Positions 1 to 7,549 of a stretch of 24,972 nt of DNA are shown here, piece by piece; position 1 is the first letter of the stretch; each line of letters begins with the position of its first letter. The translations under genes and the position numbers were made by a program. The notes under the pieces were generated by a model. It was not told the DNA's origin. It was given only the letters and a program-made list of their open reading frames with translations, and ran no database searches. Source of the stretch: Bacteroidota bacterium (lineage in GTDB: Bacteria > Bacteroidota > Bacteroidia > 2-12-FULL-35-15); contig JAPLDC010000332.1 in the NCBI GenBank assembly GCA_026391935.1, forward strand, positions 1-24,972. The letters run 5' to 3'.

Positions 1-384
1 GCTTTTAAATGATGTTTGGTTATTAAAGAATGAAACCATCTGATTGTAAACTTCAGTAAAGTTTTTTGAAAAATCATTTTTTTGTCCGTTCACAAATGAT
101 ATTTCGGTGATCTGTTTGTCATTTGTTATCAATGACAAAACCTTGATTTCACCATTAGCCGGATTTTGCTCATTCGAATAAGAAGTGGCGCCAACTAACA
201 GCTCGTTTTGCGCTGTTTTCACAGCATTTTCCACAACAAAATAATGTTTCCTGAACAACTCATTCGTGTAGGCCGTTCTGTTATAGGTCATGCAGTTCTT
301 TACAAATCCTAGTGACATCAATTGTGCATTGGCATTGGTGTAGGTTAAGATGGAAATCAGGCAGATGAAGAGTGCTTTTTTCAT
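1..384 (-). CDS. Secreted protein of unknown function, cut by the left edge
   Basis: Reading the minus strand from an ATG at 384 gives 128 codons without a stop to the window edge, so the C-terminus is missing. The first 20 or so residues (MKKALFICLISILTYTNANA, then Q) form a typical signal peptide with a likely cleavage after NANA. The mature part is polar, with no domain I recognise; it contains one cysteine (NCMTYN) and a region rich in Asn, Lys and Glu. It lies 87 bp downstream of the cyclophilin gene on the same strand, so it may be co-transcribed, although a degenerate palindromic repeat lies between them. I infer a periplasmic or surface protein only from the signal peptide. Confidence 0.75.
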   Translation of the reverse strand, partial: MKKALFICLISILTYTNANAQLMSLGFVKNCMTYNRTAYTNELFRKHYFVVENAVKTAQNELLVGATSYSNEQNPANGEIKVLSLITNDKQITEISFVNGQKNDFSKNFTEVYNQMVSFFNNQTSFKS

Positions 385-400
385 AATTGATTTTGTTTTA

Positions 401-457
401 CCACAGATTTCTCAGATTTTCACAGATAATAATAAAAATAATCTCTGGTTATCTGAG
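401..457. repeat. Degenerate intergenic inverted repeat
   Basis: The gap between the two leftmost genes holds repeated CAGAT units on one side (CACAGAT at 402-408 and 421-427, CTCAGAT at 411-417) and the complement ATCTGAG at 451-457. It resembles the ccacagattt-type intergenic palindromes often seen in Bacteroidota genomes. Pairing is imperfect and there is no T-run, so a terminator role is uncertain. Confidence 0.35.
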
Positions 458-471
458 TGTTTTGTTATGGA

Positions 472-1593
472 TTATTGAATTATTATTTTTCCTTGTTGAA
501 CTTTTTTATTTTGATATGTGATGCTGTAAAAATAAAATCCTTTTGCTTTGTTGCTCAAATCGATTTTGTAAAAGGTGTTTTTTACTAAAGTTTTTAAAAT
601 GCTTCTTCCTGTAATATCAAAAATCTCAATGGTGTTTTCCTTTTCTAAATTCTCAAAAACAAATTGCCCATTACTTGGATTTGGATAAACGATTACCTGA
701 TCTTCTTCTTTGTAAGAATCAATTCCTGTTCCTGAAATAAGAAAATTCCAAACAGTAGAATACGTGCTAAAATGCCCTCCATTGTTTGTTCTTATTCTCC
801 AATAATACCTTGTTGATGCTGATAAGCCGGTTACTGTATAAGCATTGGTTCCAACGTCCACAGATTTATAAAACGTAGAGAACAGGGAGTCGGTCGACAC
901 CTCCACATGATAAATTATTCCATCGCTTTCTGCAAACCATTTCAGAGCTCTTACTGTTGAAGCACTAGCCGAGCCCGAAACAGGAAGGTTTAATAAGGGT
1001 GCATTGGGGACAGTATCATTTGATCCGATATAGGTGATGAACATTTCTATTTTTTGATAGGGGTTGTCATTAATATCACGTGGTGCATTAACAATTGTAT
1101 CTACGATATTCATACCGGATGTAACATGTCCATATACTGTGTACAGTCCATTTAGCCATGCAGCAGGTGCTACGCAAATAAAAAATTGTGAATTTGCACT
1201 ATTGATGGATGTATCTCTTGCTGCTGATAGTATTCCTCTTAAATGTTTTGCCGCACTAAATTCTGCATTAACGGTAGGTTGGCTAGGATCACCATTTCCC
1301 CAAGTAGCAATATCGCCATGTCTGGAATTCGGATCACCTCCCTGGATCATAAACCCCGGGATAACGCGATGGAAAGCGGTGCTGTCGTAAAATTGAAAGC
1401 TTACAAGACTATCGAAATTACTCACATGCATAGGAGCAATGTTTGGAAATAATTCCACAGTGGTGGTCCCTAAATATACTCCTGCTCTTTTAGTAAGAAT
1501 TTGGTAAATAGGCTTGCCTGTAAAGCTGCGCGATTGAGAAAAGCCGAAGATGGTCAATACAATAAATGCGAGAAGAAAAAATGTTTTTTTCAT
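472..1593 (-). CDS. Secreted cyclophilin-type peptidyl-prolyl isomerase with T9SS sorting domain
   Basis: A 373-residue protein with a signal peptide (residues 1 to about 19, ending GFSQS). Residues about 28-190 are a cyclophilin domain: the core motif FHRVIPGFMIQGGDP is intact, followed by the region with NSANSQFFIC and the WLNGLYTVYGHV segment. Residues about 195-287 look like a fibronectin type III domain (LKWFAESDG, YYWRIRTNN). The last 75 or so residues are a T9SS type A sorting domain (VIVYPNPSNGQF, ending GKIIIQ), which in Bacteroidota directs export across the outer membrane and is removed there. The expected role is cis-trans isomerisation of prolyl bonds in exported proteins, acting at the surface or outside the cell; location is inferred from the tail. 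A good promoter lies only 4 nt upstream of the ATG. Confidence 0.93.
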   Translation of the reverse strand: MKKTFFLLAFIVLTIFGFSQSRSFTGKPIYQILTKRAGVYLGTTTVELFPNIAPMHVSNFDSLVSFQFYDSTAFHRVIPGFMIQGGDPNSRHGDIATWGNGDPSQPTVNAEFSAAKHLRGILSAARDTSINSANSQFFICVAPAAWLNGLYTVYGHVTSGMNIVDTIVNAPRDINDNPYQKIEMFITYIGSNDTVPNAPLLNLPVSGSASASTVRALKWFAESDGIIYHVEVSTDSLFSTFYKSVDVGTNAYTVTGLSASTRYYWRIRTNNGGHFSTYSTVWNFLISGTGIDSYKEEDQVIVYPNPSNGQFVFENLEKENTIEIFDITGRSILKTLVKNTFYKIDLSNKAKGFYFYSITYQNKKVQQGKIIIQ

Positions 1594-1597
1594 ATAT

Positions 1598-1629
1598 CAA
1601 ATATAGGAAAACAAAAAATCGAAAACAAA
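1598..1629 (-). promoter_or_regulatory. Promoter of the cyclophilin gene (near-leaderless)
   Basis: On the minus strand a -33 TTTG (1629-1626) and a perfect -7 TATATTTG (1605-1598) are 20 nt apart. Both match the Bacteroidota housekeeping sigma consensus TTTG/TAnnTTTG. Only 4 nt separate the -7 box from the ATG at 1593, so transcription would begin at or next to the start codon. Confidence 0.6.
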
Positions 1630-1650
1630 AGTTGGAATTCATAAAAGAGA

Positions 1651-1683
1651 AAGCCCCTTATAACGCAATGTTAATAGGGGCTT
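1651..1683 (-). terminator. Terminator of the tRNA-Gln transcript
   Basis: AAGCCCCT (1651-1658) pairs with AGGGGCTT (1676-1683), an 8-bp GC-rich stem with a 17-nt loop. It begins 3 nt after the tRNA 3' end on the minus strand and is followed by a T-rich stretch (TCTCTTTTAT). This fits a rho-independent terminator for the single-tRNA transcript. Confidence 0.6.
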
Positions 1684-1686
1684 ATG

Positions 1687-1759
1687 TTGTCCGACTAGGG
1701 CTCGAACCTAGACTCTTCTGTACCAAAAACAGACGTGTTGCCAGTTACACCATCAGACA
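1687..1759 (-). tRNA. tRNA-Gln, anticodon UUG
   Basis: A complete 73-nt cloverleaf reads on the minus strand. The 7-bp acceptor stem TGTCTGA/TCGGACA has one G-T pair. The D-stem is GTGT/ACAC, the anticodon stem TCTGT/ACAGA closes the 7-nt loop TTTTGGT, and the T-arm CTAGG/CCTAG closes TTCGAGC. The anticodon is TTG, reading glutamine CAA (and CAG by wobble). The discriminator base is A and CCA is not encoded (CAT follows), so CCA must be added after transcription. It stands alone, with its own promoter upstream and a hairpin terminator downstream. Confidence 0.95.
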
Positions 1760-1790
1760 ATCTTCCATAGCCTTTCAGCGATTTGGGATG

Positions 1791-1820
1791 CAAAAATAAT
1801 AAATTTTTTTAACACTCAAA
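1791..1820 (-). promoter_or_regulatory. Promoter of tRNA-Gln
   Basis: On the minus strand TTTG (1820-1817) is followed after 18 nt by TATTTTTG (1798-1791), a full match to TAnnTTTG. The predicted transcription start is about 25 nt before the mature tRNA 5' end, leaving a short leader for RNase P to remove. Confidence 0.6.
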
Positions 1821-2088
1821 ATTTTATTTGAATTCTTCGAGGTTTTAAGCCTGTTTTTAGCAAAATCATTCGTTGCAAAATCCTAATTGGCCTTAAAATG
1901 CTGTCTGAAACACGCAAATTCCCTAGTGGCAACAATATCAGTTTCATTTCCTGATAAATTATAATGTTCAGAAAATGAAAAATACCGGATAGTTTAGCTG
2001 TTTCCATTGCCTTGTAAGAATCATTCTGCATTAAATATCTTTAACAAAATTTGGGTCTAAAAAGTTCAACCCAGTTCATTTTATTAAT
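1821..2088. other. Intergenic stretch without a recognised gene
   Basis: This AT-rich gap lies between the divergent tRNA-Gln and GT117 promoters. A 71-codon minus-strand reading frame (2031 to 1816) crosses it, but its product has no recognisable domain and no promoter is seen for it. I see no RNA fold or repeat here. Confidence 0.4.
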
Positions 2089-2096
2089 TATCTTCG
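2089..2096 (+). promoter_or_regulatory. Possible -7 box of the GT117 gene
   Basis: TATCTTCG matches TAnnTTTG at 7 of 8 positions and lies 37 nt before the ATG at 2134. No good TTTG sits at the expected distance upstream; GTTC at 2064-2067 is the nearest candidate (21-nt spacing). Confidence 0.35.
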
Positions 2097-2133
2097 CAAG
2101 CGTTAAATAGACCAATTATTTAAAAGAAAAAAT

Positions 2134-3498
2134 ATGAATAACATCACTAATTATCAGCGTCTTAATAATATCATCGGCTGGTTCATCTTTCTTATTGCGG
2201 CCTTTACATATTTAAGTACTATGGAATCGACCGCTTCCTTTTGGGATTGCGGTGAGTATATCGCTTGTGCTTATAAACTGGAAGTTGGCCACCCTCCTGG
2301 TGCTCCTTTGTTTCTTTTGATAGGTCGCTTCTTTAGTTTGTTTGCATTTGGTGATACCGCCAAAGTAGGGATGATGATCAATGCTATGTCGGCTTTGTGT
2401 AGTGCATTTACAATCTTATTTTTATTTTGGTCCATCACAGCTTTGGCTCGCAAAATTGTTGCAAAAGGGGAAGAATTTACTACCGCTAACATGTATGCAG
2501 TTTTTGGCGCAGGTGCTGTTGGCGCTTTGGCTTATACTTTTAGTGATTCATTCTGGTTTTCGGCTGTTGAAGGCGAAGTATATGCAATGTCAAGTTTCTT
2601 TACTGCCATTGTGTTTTGGGCGATATTAAAATGGGAACGTGAAGTGGACGAAAATCCGCATGCCGACCGTTGGATCATTCTCATTGCTTATTTAATGGGA
2701 CTTTCAATTGGTGTCCATTTGCTGAATTTATTGGCAATACCGGCTATCGTATTTATTTATTACTTCAAAAAGAATCAAAAGATCACGACAAAAAGTTTGA
2801 TCGTTACAGGAATAATTTCCATTATCATTCTTGGTGGAATTCAAGGTGGAATCATTCCAATGGTTGTAAAACTTGCTGCAAAAATTGAGTTATTTGCTGT
2901 CAATACAATGGGTTTACCGTTTAACAGTGGAACTATTATTTATGGTGTATTGTTAATAGGTGGAATCATCTGGGGTTTACAATACACTGCTAAAAAAGTG
3001 AAACCAATTATGAATACCGTAATCCTTTGTTTCACGGTGATATTGATCGGCTACTCTTCTTTCCTCATCCTTGTGATTCGCTCACAGGCGAACCCTCCGA
3101 TGGATGAAAATAATCCTGAAAATGCTGTAAACTTATTGTCATATTTGAATCGCGAGCAATATGGTACATGGCCAATTGTCTATGGTCAATATTATTCTGC
3201 TCCTGTCACCGGGTATGAAGATGGAAGTCCGGTATATGTTCAAGATGTGAAAAAGGGAAAATATGTTATTAGTGACGACCGTAAAGGTTCTGTGCGCGTA
3301 TACGATGAAGACTTTTGTACCATTTTTCCACGTATGTGGAGCGACCAATCACAGCACATTGCAGGGTATCGAAGATGGACGAATCCACGAAACTATAAAC
3401 ACAAAACTATTCTTGATCCACAAACGGGAGAACATGTATCTGCCGAGATTCCCACATTTGCTGAGAATTTAAAATTCTTTTTTGTCTACCAGCTATGA
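2134..3498 (+). CDS. GT117/DUF2723 membrane glycosyltransferase, N-terminal part up to an in-frame TGA
   Basis: This 454-residue frame is the N-terminal, membrane-embedded part of a DUF2723 protein, now classed as glycosyltransferase family 117 (GT-C-like, protein O-mannosyltransferase-related). After a first transmembrane helix (WFIFLIAAFTYLST) come the family hallmarks TASFWDCGEYIACAYKLEVGHPPGAP (given here as positions about 33-58: FWDCGE, then HPPGAP). At least eight further hydrophobic helices follow to about residue 320. The frame ends at TGA 3496-3498, just after the segment ENLKFFFVYQL. In relatives this continues directly into MYxRYFxWNFxGRQND, which is exactly what the next frame encodes, in the same phase. 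I therefore read 2134-5262 as one gene of 1043 codons including the stop. Whether the TGA is a lesion, an error or read as sense is open. Confidence 0.9.
   Translation: MNNITNYQRLNNIIGWFIFLIAAFTYLSTMESTASFWDCGEYIACAYKLEVGHPPGAPLFLLIGRFFSLFAFGDTAKVGMMINAMSALCSAFTILFLFWSITALARKIVAKGEEFTTANMYAVFGAGAVGALAYTFSDSFWFSAVEGEVYAMSSFFTAIVFWAILKWEREVDENPHADRWIILIAYLMGLSIGVHLLNLLAIPAIVFIYYFKKNQKITTKSLIVTGIISIIILGGIQGGIIPMVVKLAAKIELFAVNTMGLPFNSGTIIYGVLLIGGIIWGLQYTAKKVKPIMNTVILCFTVILIGYSSFLILVIRSQANPPMDENNPENAVNLLSYLNREQYGTWPIVYGQYYSAPVTGYEDGSPVYVQDVKKGKYVISDDRKGSVRVYDEDFCTIFPRMWSDQSQHIAGYRRWTNPRNYKHKTILDPQTGEHVSAEIPTFAENLKFFFVYQL
3496..3498 (+). other. In-frame TGA inside the GT117 gene
   Basis: Codon 455 is TGA, with CTA before and CAA ATG TAT after, all in one phase. 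Coding sequence typical of the family is present on both sides, so no frameshift is needed to explain it. The position falls in the linker between FFFVYQL and MYSRYFFWNF. A one-base change from GGA, TTA, TCA, AGA, CGA, TGG, TGT or TGC could give this codon. Confidence 0.9.
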
Positions 3499-3501
3499 CA
3501 A

Positions 3502-5262
3502 ATGTATTCGCGTTATTTCTTCTGGAATTTTGTCGGTCGTCAAAATGATATCCAGGGCCACGGGAATGCTACCGAAGGAAATTGGATGAGCGGATTGCCG
3601 ATCCTTGAAAATCCGAAGCTTGGTGTGCAGGCTAATTTACCTGATGGAGCCGATAACAACAAGGCAAAAAATCTGTTGTATGGTTTTCCATTTATTTTGG
3701 GATTGATAGGCTTATATTATCACATCATAAAAGATAAACACAATGCTGCTGTTGTTGGTTTATTGTTTTTCTTTACAGGAATAGCAATTGTTATTTATTT
3801 GAATCAAAAGCCTATGGAGCCGCGTGAGCGTGATTATGCGTATGCGGCCTCGTTCTATGCTTTTGCCTTTTGGATCGGTATAGGAGTTTTGGCAATCTTT
3901 GATTTCCTTGGAAAATATATGAATAAGACCACCAGTGCTTTTGCTGCAACAGCCGCTTGTATGTTGGCTGTACCTACCATTATGGCGAAAGAAGAGTGGA
4001 ATGATCACGATCGTTCCGGTCGTTACATTGCAAGAGATTTTGCAAAGAATTATCTGAATTCCTGCGCCAAGAATGCTATATTATTTACCAATGGAGATAA
4101 TGATACTTTCCCGCTTTGGTATGCTCAGGAAGTGGAAGGCATCCGAACAGATGTACGAGTAATCTGTCTTGAACTTCTTAACACGGATTGGTATATCGAT
4201 CAAATGGTGCACAAGGCTTACGATTCCGATCCTGTGCCTTTTTCGTTTACTAAGGACCAATATCGTCAAGGAACCCGGGAGGCTGTATTGTTCAGTAATT
4301 ATCAAGGGAAAAAGATTGATGCATATATCAATGTAAAAGATCTAATTGAGTTTGTGAAGCACGATGATTTTGACCATAAGGTACAAGTTTCAAAAGAAAC
4401 ATGGTATAATTTCTTCCCGTCAAAAAATATGAGTGTTCCAGTTGATAGCGCTACTGTGGTAAATAATGGAACCGTTCCTAAATCAATGGCAAATCGTATA
4501 GTGAAAAGTATCAATTGGACACCTTCAGGGAATTATCTTCAAAAAAATGATGTGATGGTGCTCGATCTTCTTGCTCATAATGATTGGAAACGTCCTATAT
4601 ATTTTGCAGCAACAGCACCTCCTAGTACATACCTGAACCTTGCTCCTTATTTACAATTGGAAGGGTTTGCATATCGTTTGGTTCCTATCAAACAAAGTGA
4701 ACAAGAATCGCAGCAGGAAACACGTGTTGCAACAGATATTATGTATGATAATTACATGAATAAATTTGTTTGGGGAAGTATGGATATTAAAGGAACCTTC
4801 CTTGATAATGTTTTCTTGAGCTCATGTGCTTTAAATACACGTCAACGTGCCGGAACACTTGCTGCTGCCTTAGTTGAAGAGGGCAAAAAAGATAAGGCAA
4901 TTAAGGTGTTGGACAAATGTCTGGCAGTTACTCCTTTTGAAAATGTTCCAATTGATGCAACATTATATTCGATTGCTTTAGGTTATTATCAAGCGGGAGC
5001 AACAGATAAAGCAAATGCGCTTTCAAAAAAATTGTTTGATAATTATGAAAATACTATTAGATATGTTTATGCTCTAGATAGAAGTGAGCTTGGATCTTAC
5101 GCTCCCGACTTAAAACAAGCTCAGGGCATTATGGAACAATTGCTTTCTTTTGCTAACTATTTTAAACAAACCGCATTGGCGAAAGACTATGAGAACCGCT
5201 ATTTAAAATTGGTTCAAGAGTATAATTTGCCAACTCCTCAGCGAGGAAGGCAAGAACAATAA
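3502..5262 (+). CDS. GT117/DUF2723 membrane glycosyltransferase, C-terminal part after the TGA
   Basis: This same-phase continuation encodes 586 residues from an internal ATG. It starts with the conserved MYSRYFFWNFVGRQNDIQG segment, where family members I recall usually have MYWRYF. Three or four more transmembrane segments follow (FILGLIGLYYHII, AAVVGLLFFFTGIAIVIYL, and a helix pair around residues 105-155). Between them is the motif EPRERDYAYAASFYAFAFW. The rest is a soluble domain with the acidic NGDNDTFPLWYAQEVEGIRTDVRV region (conserved core NGDNDTFPLWY) and a C-terminal helical, TPR-like tail from about residue 440. It ends in TAA and is followed within 13 nt by a strong terminator. 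Independent initiation at this ATG is unlikely, since no promoter or ribosome site is visible and it would make half a protein. Confidence 0.88.
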   Translation: MYSRYFFWNFVGRQNDIQGHGNATEGNWMSGLPILENPKLGVQANLPDGADNNKAKNLLYGFPFILGLIGLYYHIIKDKHNAAVVGLLFFFTGIAIVIYLNQKPMEPRERDYAYAASFYAFAFWIGIGVLAIFDFLGKYMNKTTSAFAATAACMLAVPTIMAKEEWNDHDRSGRYIARDFAKNYLNSCAKNAILFTNGDNDTFPLWYAQEVEGIRTDVRVICLELLNTDWYIDQMVHKAYDSDPVPFSFTKDQYRQGTREAVLFSNYQGKKIDAYINVKDLIEFVKHDDFDHKVQVSKETWYNFFPSKNMSVPVDSATVVNNGTVPKSMANRIVKSINWTPSGNYLQKNDVMVLDLLAHNDWKRPIYFAATAPPSTYLNLAPYLQLEGFAYRLVPIKQSEQESQQETRVATDIMYDNYMNKFVWGSMDIKGTFLDNVFLSSCALNTRQRAGTLAAALVEEGKKDKAIKVLDKCLAVTPFENVPIDATLYSIALGYYQAGATDKANALSKKLFDNYENTIRYVYALDRSELGSYAPDLKQAQGIMEQLLSFANYFKQTALAKDYENRYLKLVQEYNLPTPQRGRQEQ

Positions 5263-5274
5263 AATAATTTAATG

Positions 5275-5307
5275 AACGCTCTTGAAATTTTCAAGAGCGT
5301 TTTTTTT
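5275..5307 (+). terminator. Strong intrinsic terminator after the GT117 gene
   Basis: AACGCTCTTGAA (5275-5286) and TTCAAGAGCGTT (5290-5301) form a perfect 12-bp stem with a 3-nt loop, followed by an uninterrupted run of eight T (5300-5307). This is a textbook rho-independent terminator, 12 nt after the TAA. Confidence 0.93.
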
Positions 5308-5332
5308 GAACTAAACTTTATTACTATTTTTA
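5305..5332 (+). promoter_or_regulatory. Possible promoter of the polysaccharide deacetylase
   Basis: TTTG (5305-5308), directly at the end of the upstream terminator T-run, is followed after 16 nt by TATTTTTA (5325-5332), a 7/8 match to TAnnTTTG. The -7 box ends 4 nt before the ATG at 5337, which would give a leaderless transcript. The spacing is slightly short, so confidence is limited. Confidence 0.35.
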
Positions 5333-5336
5333 TAAC

Positions 5337-5945
5337 ATGTACATCGTTCGCCCATCCTATCTTCTCCGTAAAATATACCCCAAAGCAATTTGGAGAATGG
5401 CTGCGAATGAAAAAAAGATCTACCTAACATTTGATGATGGTCCAGTTCCTATTGTTACATCGTCTGTTTTAGATGTTTTGAAAGCTGAAAATGTGAAAGC
5501 AACTTTTTTTTGTGTAGGAGAAAATGTTGCAAGAAATTCGGAAATATATCAACGTATCCTAGATGAAAAACATGCCGTGGGAAACCATACATTCAACCAT
5601 TTGAAAGGATGGAAAACCCATGGAAATGAATATATCCGCAATGTTATTAAGTGTGCAGCGCTTATAGATACAAAATTGTTCCGGCCTCCTTATGGTAGGA
5701 TAAAAAAATCGCAACTTGCATTAATTTCAAAGCAATATTCTGTCATAATGTGGGATGTTTTAAGTGGTGATTATGATAAAAGAACGAGTCCGCAACAATG
5801 TTTGAAAAATGTGACAGAGAATGTAAGAAATGGTTCTGTAATTGTTTTCCACGATAGCCATAAGGCCCAAAGAAATATGGAATTTGCCTTACCGAGATTT
5901 ATTAAATATGCGAAAGAAAACGGATTTGAATTTGCCGTCCTATAA
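5337..5945 (+). CDS. Polysaccharide deacetylase (NodB homology, CE4 family)
   Basis: A 202-residue protein that is essentially one NodB domain. All five CE4 motifs are visible: TFDDGP at 31-36 (catalytic base and metal Asp), HTFNH at 84-88 (metal-binding His pair), RPPYGR at 116-121, WDVLSGDYD at 139-147 and VIVFHDS at 168-174 (catalytic His). It should remove acetyl groups from an N-acetylated sugar polymer such as peptidoglycan or an exopolysaccharide using a divalent metal; the substrate cannot be told from sequence. No clear signal peptide is present, as in many short Bacteroidota members that begin MYxVxPxxxLRKIYP. The gene lies between a terminator and a convergent neighbour (24 bp gap), so it is probably monocistronic. 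Confidence 0.95.
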   Translation: MYIVRPSYLLRKIYPKAIWRMAANEKKIYLTFDDGPVPIVTSSVLDVLKAENVKATFFCVGENVARNSEIYQRILDEKHAVGNHTFNHLKGWKTHGNEYIRNVIKCAALIDTKLFRPPYGRIKKSQLALISKQYSVIMWDVLSGDYDKRTSPQQCLKNVTENVRNGSVIVFHDSHKAQRNMEFALPRFIKYAKENGFEFAVL

Positions 5946-5969
5946 TAAGTTCTGTCCTTTAAAAAAATA

Positions 5970-6752
5970 CTATTCCTTCTTTTCAAGTAGTGATGCCAAA
6001 TCGGAGTGCTCGATATGTTCAATCGCTTCTTCCTGCGTTTTGACTGCGAAGTTTCGATAACGATAATGCACATCAATGATCTCTTCTAATGCATCTTTCA
6101 CCAATTCTTTATTTTTCCAGGATGCAAGATCTTTAATGACAATTTCAAGACAACCTTTTTTATAAGCAATCTGTCCGATCACATGCACCAACGTATTTCT
6201 TACCCTTGCTGTTTTATCATTTTCTAATTCCTTTAATAACGGTAAAACCTCTTTTGGATGCGTTCTTCCGCGCAATTCAATGCCGTGACAAATTTCTCTT
6301 CTGATCTCCTTGTCAGGATGGTGCAGATAGTGTTTTGCAAATTCAAGTGTTGGTTTTGGATTTTTTTCGCTCATTTTTTTGATAGAGCCAATCACCGCAT
6401 TTCTGACAGAATGATGTTTATCAGCCAATCCTTGTTCCATTAATTTCTCGATGCAATCAAAATCTTTTTTGCCTATTTCTCCTGCAGCATTGATAACTGT
6501 TTGACGCACTTTTTCATTTTCATTCTTGAAAGCTGATTCAAGAAATTTGATGACCTTTGAGTGTAGTTCGGGCTGAGAATTATAGATTTTTCCAATCGCT
6601 AAATAACCGGATTTCCGAATATAAGTGTCTTCATCAGAAAAGTAATACAGGGTGAATTTTTCTTTTCCGGTTTTTAATTCTGATAAAATTTGTTGATTGA
6701 TTTTGTCAACGCATTGAATGCGTTCGGATTTATTTAATTCGTAGAATGACAT
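5970..6752 (-). CDS. HEAT-repeat protein
   Basis: A 260-residue, entirely alpha-helical protein made of about five to six HEAT-like repeats. The repeated signature is a pair of helices with a central Val-Arg/Lys pair, visible as EKVRQTVINAAGEIG, HSVRNAVIGSIKKM, KEIRREICHGIELRG and ARVRNTLVHVIGQIA. The architecture resembles DNA-alkylation-repair (AlkD-like) and scaffold HEAT proteins, but I see no AlkD catalytic residues that I can name, so I give no enzymatic role. It is cytoplasmic (no signal peptide). It follows the unrecognised 177-residue gene by 27 bp on the same strand and is probably co-transcribed with it. It ends in TAG. Confidence 0.85.
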   Translation of the reverse strand: MSFYELNKSERIQCVDKINQQILSELKTGKEKFTLYYFSDEDTYIRKSGYLAIGKIYNSQPELHSKVIKFLESAFKNENEKVRQTVINAAGEIGKKDFDCIEKLMEQGLADKHHSVRNAVIGSIKKMSEKNPKPTLEFAKHYLHHPDKEIRREICHGIELRGRTHPKEVLPLLKELENDKTARVRNTLVHVIGQIAYKKGCLEIVIKDLASWKNKELVKDALEEIIDVHYRYRNFAVKTQEEAIEHIEHSDLASLLEKKE

Positions 6753-6779
6753 TTTTTGCGCCTTTGTATAGATCGGAAA

Positions 6780-7313
6780 TTAATTTCGTCTGAGCGGTAT
6801 ATAAGTCTTTTCGTTTTCAATTACGATATGCCCCTGTTCTTCCAAACTTTTTATGATCTCGTAAAATAATTCTTTTACAATGCCGCTATCGCTTTTCCAA
6901 AAATGACCAACGGATGCTTTGATAGAATCTTCAATACGCTCTATCTTATGAAATGCCATCCTGCCAAGGTAAAACACCACCAAATCGGATTTCAGTTGTA
7001 ACCTTTCTGCACCAGGAATATTATTTTCAGTTGTTTTAGAAGCATCTTTGTGTAAAGCTTCTTTATTTATTTCTCCAATTCTTCTCACTGCCCAACCACC
7101 TCCGGCAAGTGAGCCACACGTAAATCGCATATCGTGATTTTTTTCAATATAACGCACCAGGGTACTCGGACTCGCTTTCCTTTTCCAATCTTTTTGTTCT
7201 ATTAATAAAGCTTCCCCTATTTGCAGGTTCACTATTGAGTTAAATACATTAGAACTGCGACCCTTACCCCTTATTGGCAGTTGATCGTATTCATCGGAAG
7301 TTAATTTTTTCAT
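6780..7313 (-). CDS. Conserved-looking protein of unknown function (177 residues)
   Basis: I do not recognise this family. The N-terminal third is basic and glycine-containing (LPIRGKGRSSNVF), followed by a compact region with DWKRK, SPSTLVRYIEK and a Gly-rich stretch GSLAGGGWAVRRI ending near residue 78. After a polar linker, the C-terminal half (about 105-177) looks like a helical then winged segment (SGIVKELFYEIIKSLEEQGHIVIENEKTYIPL), reminiscent of a helix-turn-helix-type fold. The pattern suggests a nucleic-acid-binding protein, but that is inference only. It is first in an operon with the HEAT-repeat gene and has a plausible promoter 29 nt upstream. Confidence 0.75.
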   Translation of the reverse strand: MKKLTSDEYDQLPIRGKGRSSNVFNSIVNLQIGEALLIEQKDWKRKASPSTLVRYIEKNHDMRFTCGSLAGGGWAVRRIGEINKEALHKDASKTTENNIPGAERLQLKSDLVVFYLGRMAFHKIERIEDSIKASVGHFWKSDSGIVKELFYEIIKSLEEQGHIVIENEKTYIPLRRN

Positions 7314-7341
7314 GTTATAGCATTTTTTGTTAACAACTAGA

Positions 7342-7373
7342 CAAAACTATCAAAAAATGTTAATAAGGCGCAA
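7342..7373 (-). promoter_or_regulatory. Promoter of the 177-residue gene and HEAT-repeat operon
   Basis: On the minus strand TTG (7373-7371) is followed after 21 nt by TAGTTTTG (7349-7342), a full TAnnTTTG match. The surrounding 7314-7549 gap is very AT-rich and has nothing else that I can identify. Confidence 0.5.
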
Positions 7374-7549
7374 CTAAATCGCTATAAATTATTATAAAGT
7401 ATATATATTGATGTATAAAAAGTTGTTTAAATACTGTATATAATTTAACTAAAACTCTTTCCTGCTATTTTTAGCGTATTAGAGCCTCTATATTATTTTT
7501 TGGAATAAAAGGATAGGAAACGTAAATAGGAAAGCTTTTTTGAAAACAA

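Noticed and set aside
1816..2031. 71-codon minus-strand reading frame in the gap upstream of the GT117 gene
   Set aside because: No domain, no promoter, and atypical Ile/Leu/Arg-rich composition. It would be the only gene in the window ending in TGA. Treated as chance.
3496..3498. TGA as a selenocysteine codon
   Set aside because: No clear SECIS-type hairpin is seen just downstream, the family is not known for a redox Cys at this place, and the second TGA gene (omega-amidase) has its catalytic Cys elsewhere.
3490..3505. Frameshift as the cause of the split GT117 gene
   Set aside because: Both halves are in the same phase (2134 and 3502 are both frame 1), so a single stop codon, not an indel, separates them.
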